DNA of 16,305 nt from JBBKWQ01 sp037969115 (lineage in GTDB: Bacteria; Actinomycetota; Acidimicrobiia; Acidimicrobiales; Ilumatobacteraceae): NCBI GenBank assembly GCA_037969115.1, contig JBBKWQ010000046.1:1-16305 (forward strand), written 5' to 3'. The position numbers and the translations under genes were made by a program. Under the pieces are notes generated by a model that was not told the DNA's origin, ran no database searches, and was given only the letters and a program-made list of their open reading frames with translations. Positions 13,534 to 16,305 of the stretch are shown here, one piece after another; within the stretch, counting starts at the first letter, position 1, and each line of letters begins with the position of its first letter.

Positions 13534-16083
13534 ATGGCGAACATCCCCGACCGTCCGACGCTCGACGGCATCGAGTCACGCTGGGCTGCCCAGTGGGAGG
13601 CCGATGACACCTACCGCTTCGACGCATCGGTACCTCGCGACCAGGTGTTCTCCATCGATACGCCCCCGCCGACCGTGAGCGGATCGCTGCACATGGGCCA
13701 CATGTTCAGCTACACCCACACCGACACGATCGCCCGGTTCCAGCGGATGCACGGCAAGGCGGTGTTCTACCCGATCGGCTGGGACGACAACGGTCTGCCC
13801 ACCGAGCGGCGCGTCCAGAATTTCTACGGCGTGCGGTGCGACCCGACGCAGCCGTACCAGTCCGACTTCCAGCCACCGTTCCGCGGCGATGTGCCCAAGA
13901 AACACCATGCCGTGCCGATCTCGCGTCCCAACTTCATCGAGTTGTGCGACGAGCTCGTCGAGCTCGACGAGCAGGTGTTCGAACACGTGCTCCGGCGGCT
14001 CGGCCTGTCGTACGACTGGTCCTACCTCTATGCCACGATCGACGAGCGTTCGCGCCGTGCCAGCCAGCGAGCATTCCTCCGCAACCTCGCCCGGGACGAG
14101 GCATACCTTCGCGAATCGCCGACGTTGTGGGACATCGACGACCGCACCGCCGTGGCACAGGCAGAGATGGAAGACCGCGACCGCGCCGCGGCTTACCACA
14201 AGCTCGCGTTCCACCGCGTCGACGGCAACGGTGACATCCAGATCGACACCACACGACCCGAGTTGTTGCCGGCATGTGTCGCGCTGGTCGCCCACCCGGA
14301 CGACGAGCGCTATCAATCGCTCTTCGGAACCGCTGTGCGCACTCCGCTGTTCGACGTCGAGGTGCCGATCGTCGCCCACGAACTCGCCGATCCCGAAAAG
14401 GGCACCGGCATCGCGATGATCTGCACCTTCGGTGACACCACCGACGTCACCTGGTGGCGCGAACTCGACCTGCCGATGCGCGCCATCATCGGCCGCGACG
14501 GCCGCATCCTCAGCGAGGCGCCCGACGATGTGCCCACCGATCAGTACGCCCAGATCGTCGGCCTCACCGTGAAGCAGGCCCAGGACAAGATCGTGAGCAT
14601 GTTGGCCGAGTCGGGCGAGCTCATCGGCGAACCGCGGCCGATCTCGCATCCGGTCAAGTTCTACGAGCGCGGCTCGCGCCCGCTCGAGATCGTGACGAGC
14701 CGCCAGTGGTACATCCGCAACGGTGGCCGCGACACCGAACTGCGAGACGCGCTCGTGAAGCGAGGCTCCGACGTGACCTGGCATCCCGAACACATGCGGC
14801 ACCGGTACGAGAACTGGGTCGAGGGACTGAACGGCGACTGGCTGGTCAGCCGACAGCGGTTCTTCGGCGTGCCGATCCCCGTCTGGTACGGCCTCGACGA
14901 GCACGGCGAACCGCAGTACGACACACCACTCGTACCCGACGAGGCCGACCTGCCGATCGACCCGTCGACCGACGTGCCGAAGGGGTACTCGTCCGAACAG
15001 CGCAACCAGCCCAATGGTTTCATGGGCGATCCCGACATCTTCGACACGTGGGCGACGTCGTCACTCACCCCACAGATCGCCGGCCAGTGGGAGGACAACC
15101 CCGACCTGTTCGAGCGCATCTTCCCCATGGACATGCGCCCTCAGGCGCACGACATCATCCGCACGTGGCTGTTCGCCACGATGGTTCGCAGCCACCACGA
15201 GTTCGGTATCGCACCATGGGGCAATGCCACGCTGTCTGGCTGGATCCTCGACCCCGACCGCAAGAAGTTGTCGAAGTCGAAGGGCACCGCGATCACGCCC
15301 CTCGACATGCTCGAACAATACGGCACCGACGCTGTTCGCTACTGGGCGGCCTCCGGCCGGCCCGGCGTCGACACGGCGTTCAGCGAGGACCAGATGAAGG
15401 TCGGTCGCAAGCTCGCCAACAAGCTTCTGAATGTTTCCAAGTTCGTGCTCGGATTCGGCGACGTCGACGCTTCCGCCACGGCAACCGATCCGGTCGATCG
15501 AGCGATGCTGGCGCGCCTCGACCAGGTCATCGACGACACCACCGCCGCGTTCGAGTCGTTCGACTATGCCCGCGCGCTTGAGCGGACCGAGTCGTTGTTC
15601 TGGTGGTTCTGCGACAACTACGTCGAACTCGTGAAGAGCCGTGCGTACGGCAGCCGCGGCGACGACGCCGCGAACTCGGCGTGCGCCGCCTTGCGGACCG
15701 CGCTCTCGGCGCTGCAACGCCTCTTCGCCCCGATCATCCCGTTCGCCACCGAGGAAGCCTGGAACTGGTGGCACGACAACAGCATCCACGTGGCGATGTG
15801 GCCGACCTCGACCGGCAACGCCGGCGACGACGCTGTGCTCGACCCGATCATCGAGGCGCTCGGACTCGTCCGGCGGGCCAAGACCGAGGCAAAGGTGAGC
15901 CAGCGGGCCGAAGTCGCGAAGCTGACGATCCACGCACCCGCGTCGATGCTCACAGCACTTGCGTTGGGCACGAACGACATCGCCGACGCCGGCTCCGTTG
16001 TGTCCACCGTGATCGACGACTTCACGACCTCGAACGACCGCATCACGTGCGAGGTCGAGCTCTCGCCCTCGACGGAAGGGTGA
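13534..16083 (+). CDS. valS: Valyl-tRNA synthetase, type 2 (archaeal-like)
   Basis: An 849-aa class Ia synthetase that charges tRNA-Val. The HIGH motif reads HMGH at 53-56 (GSLHMGH), and KMSKS reads KLSKS at 578-582. GWDDNGLPTERRVQNFYG (82-99) and GDPDIFDTWATSSLTPQI near the KMSKS side mark the type 2 ValS form known from archaea and some bacteria. The common bacterial type 1 has GxDHAGIATQ instead. An editing (CP1) domain lies between the two motifs, and an anticodon-binding domain follows. The long coiled-coil tail of type 1 enzymes is not present. The ATG at 13534 gives MANIPDRPTLDGIESRW, a normal family start. The downstream gene starts 23 bp after the stop but has its own promoter-like boxes. 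Confidence 0.95.
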   Translation: MANIPDRPTLDGIESRWAAQWEADDTYRFDASVPRDQVFSIDTPPPTVSGSLHMGHMFSYTHTDTIARFQRMHGKAVFYPIGWDDNGLPTERRVQNFYGVRCDPTQPYQSDFQPPFRGDVPKKHHAVPISRPNFIELCDELVELDEQVFEHVLRRLGLSYDWSYLYATIDERSRRASQRAFLRNLARDEAYLRESPTLWDIDDRTAVAQAEMEDRDRAAAYHKLAFHRVDGNGDIQIDTTRPELLPACVALVAHPDDERYQSLFGTAVRTPLFDVEVPIVAHELADPEKGTGIAMICTFGDTTDVTWWRELDLPMRAIIGRDGRILSEAPDDVPTDQYAQIVGLTVKQAQDKIVSMLAESGELIGEPRPISHPVKFYERGSRPLEIVTSRQWYIRNGGRDTELRDALVKRGSDVTWHPEHMRHRYENWVEGLNGDWLVSRQRFFGVPIPVWYGLDEHGEPQYDTPLVPDEADLPIDPSTDVPKGYSSEQRNQPNGFMGDPDIFDTWATSSLTPQIAGQWEDNPDLFERIFPMDMRPQAHDIIRTWLFATMVRSHHEFGIAPWGNATLSGWILDPDRKKLSKSKGTAITPLDMLEQYGTDAVRYWAASGRPGVDTAFSEDQMKVGRKLANKLLNVSKFVLGFGDVDASATATDPVDRAMLARLDQVIDDTTAAFESFDYARALERTESLFWWFCDNYVELVKSRAYGSRGDDAANSACAALRTALSALQRLFAPIIPFATEEAWNWWHDNSIHVAMWPTSTGNAGDDAVLDPIIEALGLVRRAKTEAKVSQRAEVAKLTIHAPASMLTALALGTNDIADAGSVVSTVIDDFTTSNDRITCEVELSPSTEG

Positions 16084-16097
16084 GGCCGCGGTAGGGT
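16069..16097 (+). promoter_or_regulatory. Promoter of the exported Thr-rich protein
   Basis: TCGACG (16069-16074, 4 of 6 to TTGACA), 17-bp spacer, then TAGGGT (16092-16097). The ATG at 16107 is 9 nt after the -10, so the leader would be very short. The -35 lies within the last codons of valS. Confidence 0.45.
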
Positions 16098-16106
16098 AGT
16101 CCGCTT

Positions 16107-16305
16107 ATGCGCACAAAGTTGGGACTCGCAGTCGCGCTGACAGTTCTGGGGACACTGGCTTTCGTCGGCTCCCCGGCCGCTGGCGGCACACCGGAACCGG
16201 ATCCGTCCACGACCACCACGAGCGGGGTGACCACCACCATCGTCGATCAGGCGGCCCCTGTCACAACGACCACCACGCTGCCGCAGAACGTCGCAGACCC
16301 CATCG
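16107..16305 (+). CDS. Exported Thr-rich protein, 3' end outside window
   Basis: Sixty-six residues are visible. A signal peptide is clear: MRTK, a hydrophobic core LGLAVALTVLGTLAFVG (5-21) and a likely cleavage near SPAAG (22-26). The mature part begins as a low-complexity Thr/Pro region (TTTT at 35-38, TTTTT at 53-57), typical of extended, often glycosylated segments on the outside of actinobacterial cells. No domain is visible before the window ends, so the function is unknown. The start is fixed by the signal peptide and by the upstream -35/-10 pair. Confidence 0.7.
   Translation, partial: MRTKLGLAVALTVLGTLAFVGSPAAGGTPEPDPSTTTTSGVTTTIVDQAAPVTTTTTLPQNVADPI

Noticed and set aside
13576..14904. 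Long minus-strand frame (442 codons) opposite valS
   Set aside because: It mirrors a strongly supported gene; in GC-rich DNA the opposite strand often stays open. The translation is Arg/Val/Asp-rich with no motif.

Overview
The window is a GC-rich, densely packed bacterial chromosome segment, most likely from a high-GC actinobacterium. The gene content would fit the class Acidimicrobiia (an Ilumatobacter-like organism): an OleBC-type olefin enzyme followed by OleD, a DUF5317 membrane protein, a secreted protein with an Actinobacteria-style 'VRILDTR' domain, a Thr-rich exported protein, and a type 2 (archaeal-like) valyl-tRNA synthetase. The taxonomic call is inference from remembered family distributions; the gene calls rest on motifs seen in the sequence.

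Layout. 1-2630 (+): the end of an OleC domain that is open at the window edge (probably the second half of an OleBC fusion) and oleD, overlapping by 4 bp; together they make and reduce intermediates of head-to-head fatty acyl (beta-lactone/olefin) synthesis. 2614-5276 (-): a membrane-anchored GGDEF-EAL cyclic-di-GMP enzyme and a 4-bp-overlapping DUF5317 membrane protein. 5313-7053 (-): a perfect 13-bp hairpin, an unrecognised 46-aa basic/aromatic peptide with the best Shine-Dalgarno in the window, a control region with three 11-bp-phased direct repeats, and a secreted protein with a 19-residue repeat stalk. 7225-8370 (-): 6-phosphofructokinase. 8468-11020 (-): acyl-CoA dehydrogenase, an HNH-fold protein and a TauD-type dioxygenase, with a twin palindromic operator over the promoter. 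11078-13302 (-): Cof-type HAD phosphatase and cysS. 13303-13533: divergent intergenic region with degenerate 13-bp tandem repeats and a 25-bp inverted repeat. 13534-16305 (+): valS and the start of an exported Thr-rich protein.

How it fits together. Most of the window is ordinary metabolism and translation. The least explained part is 5276-7053, where a secreted stalk protein, a tiny membrane-prone peptide and a c-di-GMP enzyme lie in one direction. That order would fit c-di-GMP control of a surface structure, but no experiment or homology search supports a functional link here. A second pattern is start-site architecture: several genes without a Shine-Dalgarno have a TAnnnT hexamer 6-9 nt before the start codon, as expected for leaderless or near-leaderless mRNAs. 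There is no rRNA, tRNA, IS element or CRISPR array that I can see. No gene-free stretch exceeds about 260 bp.
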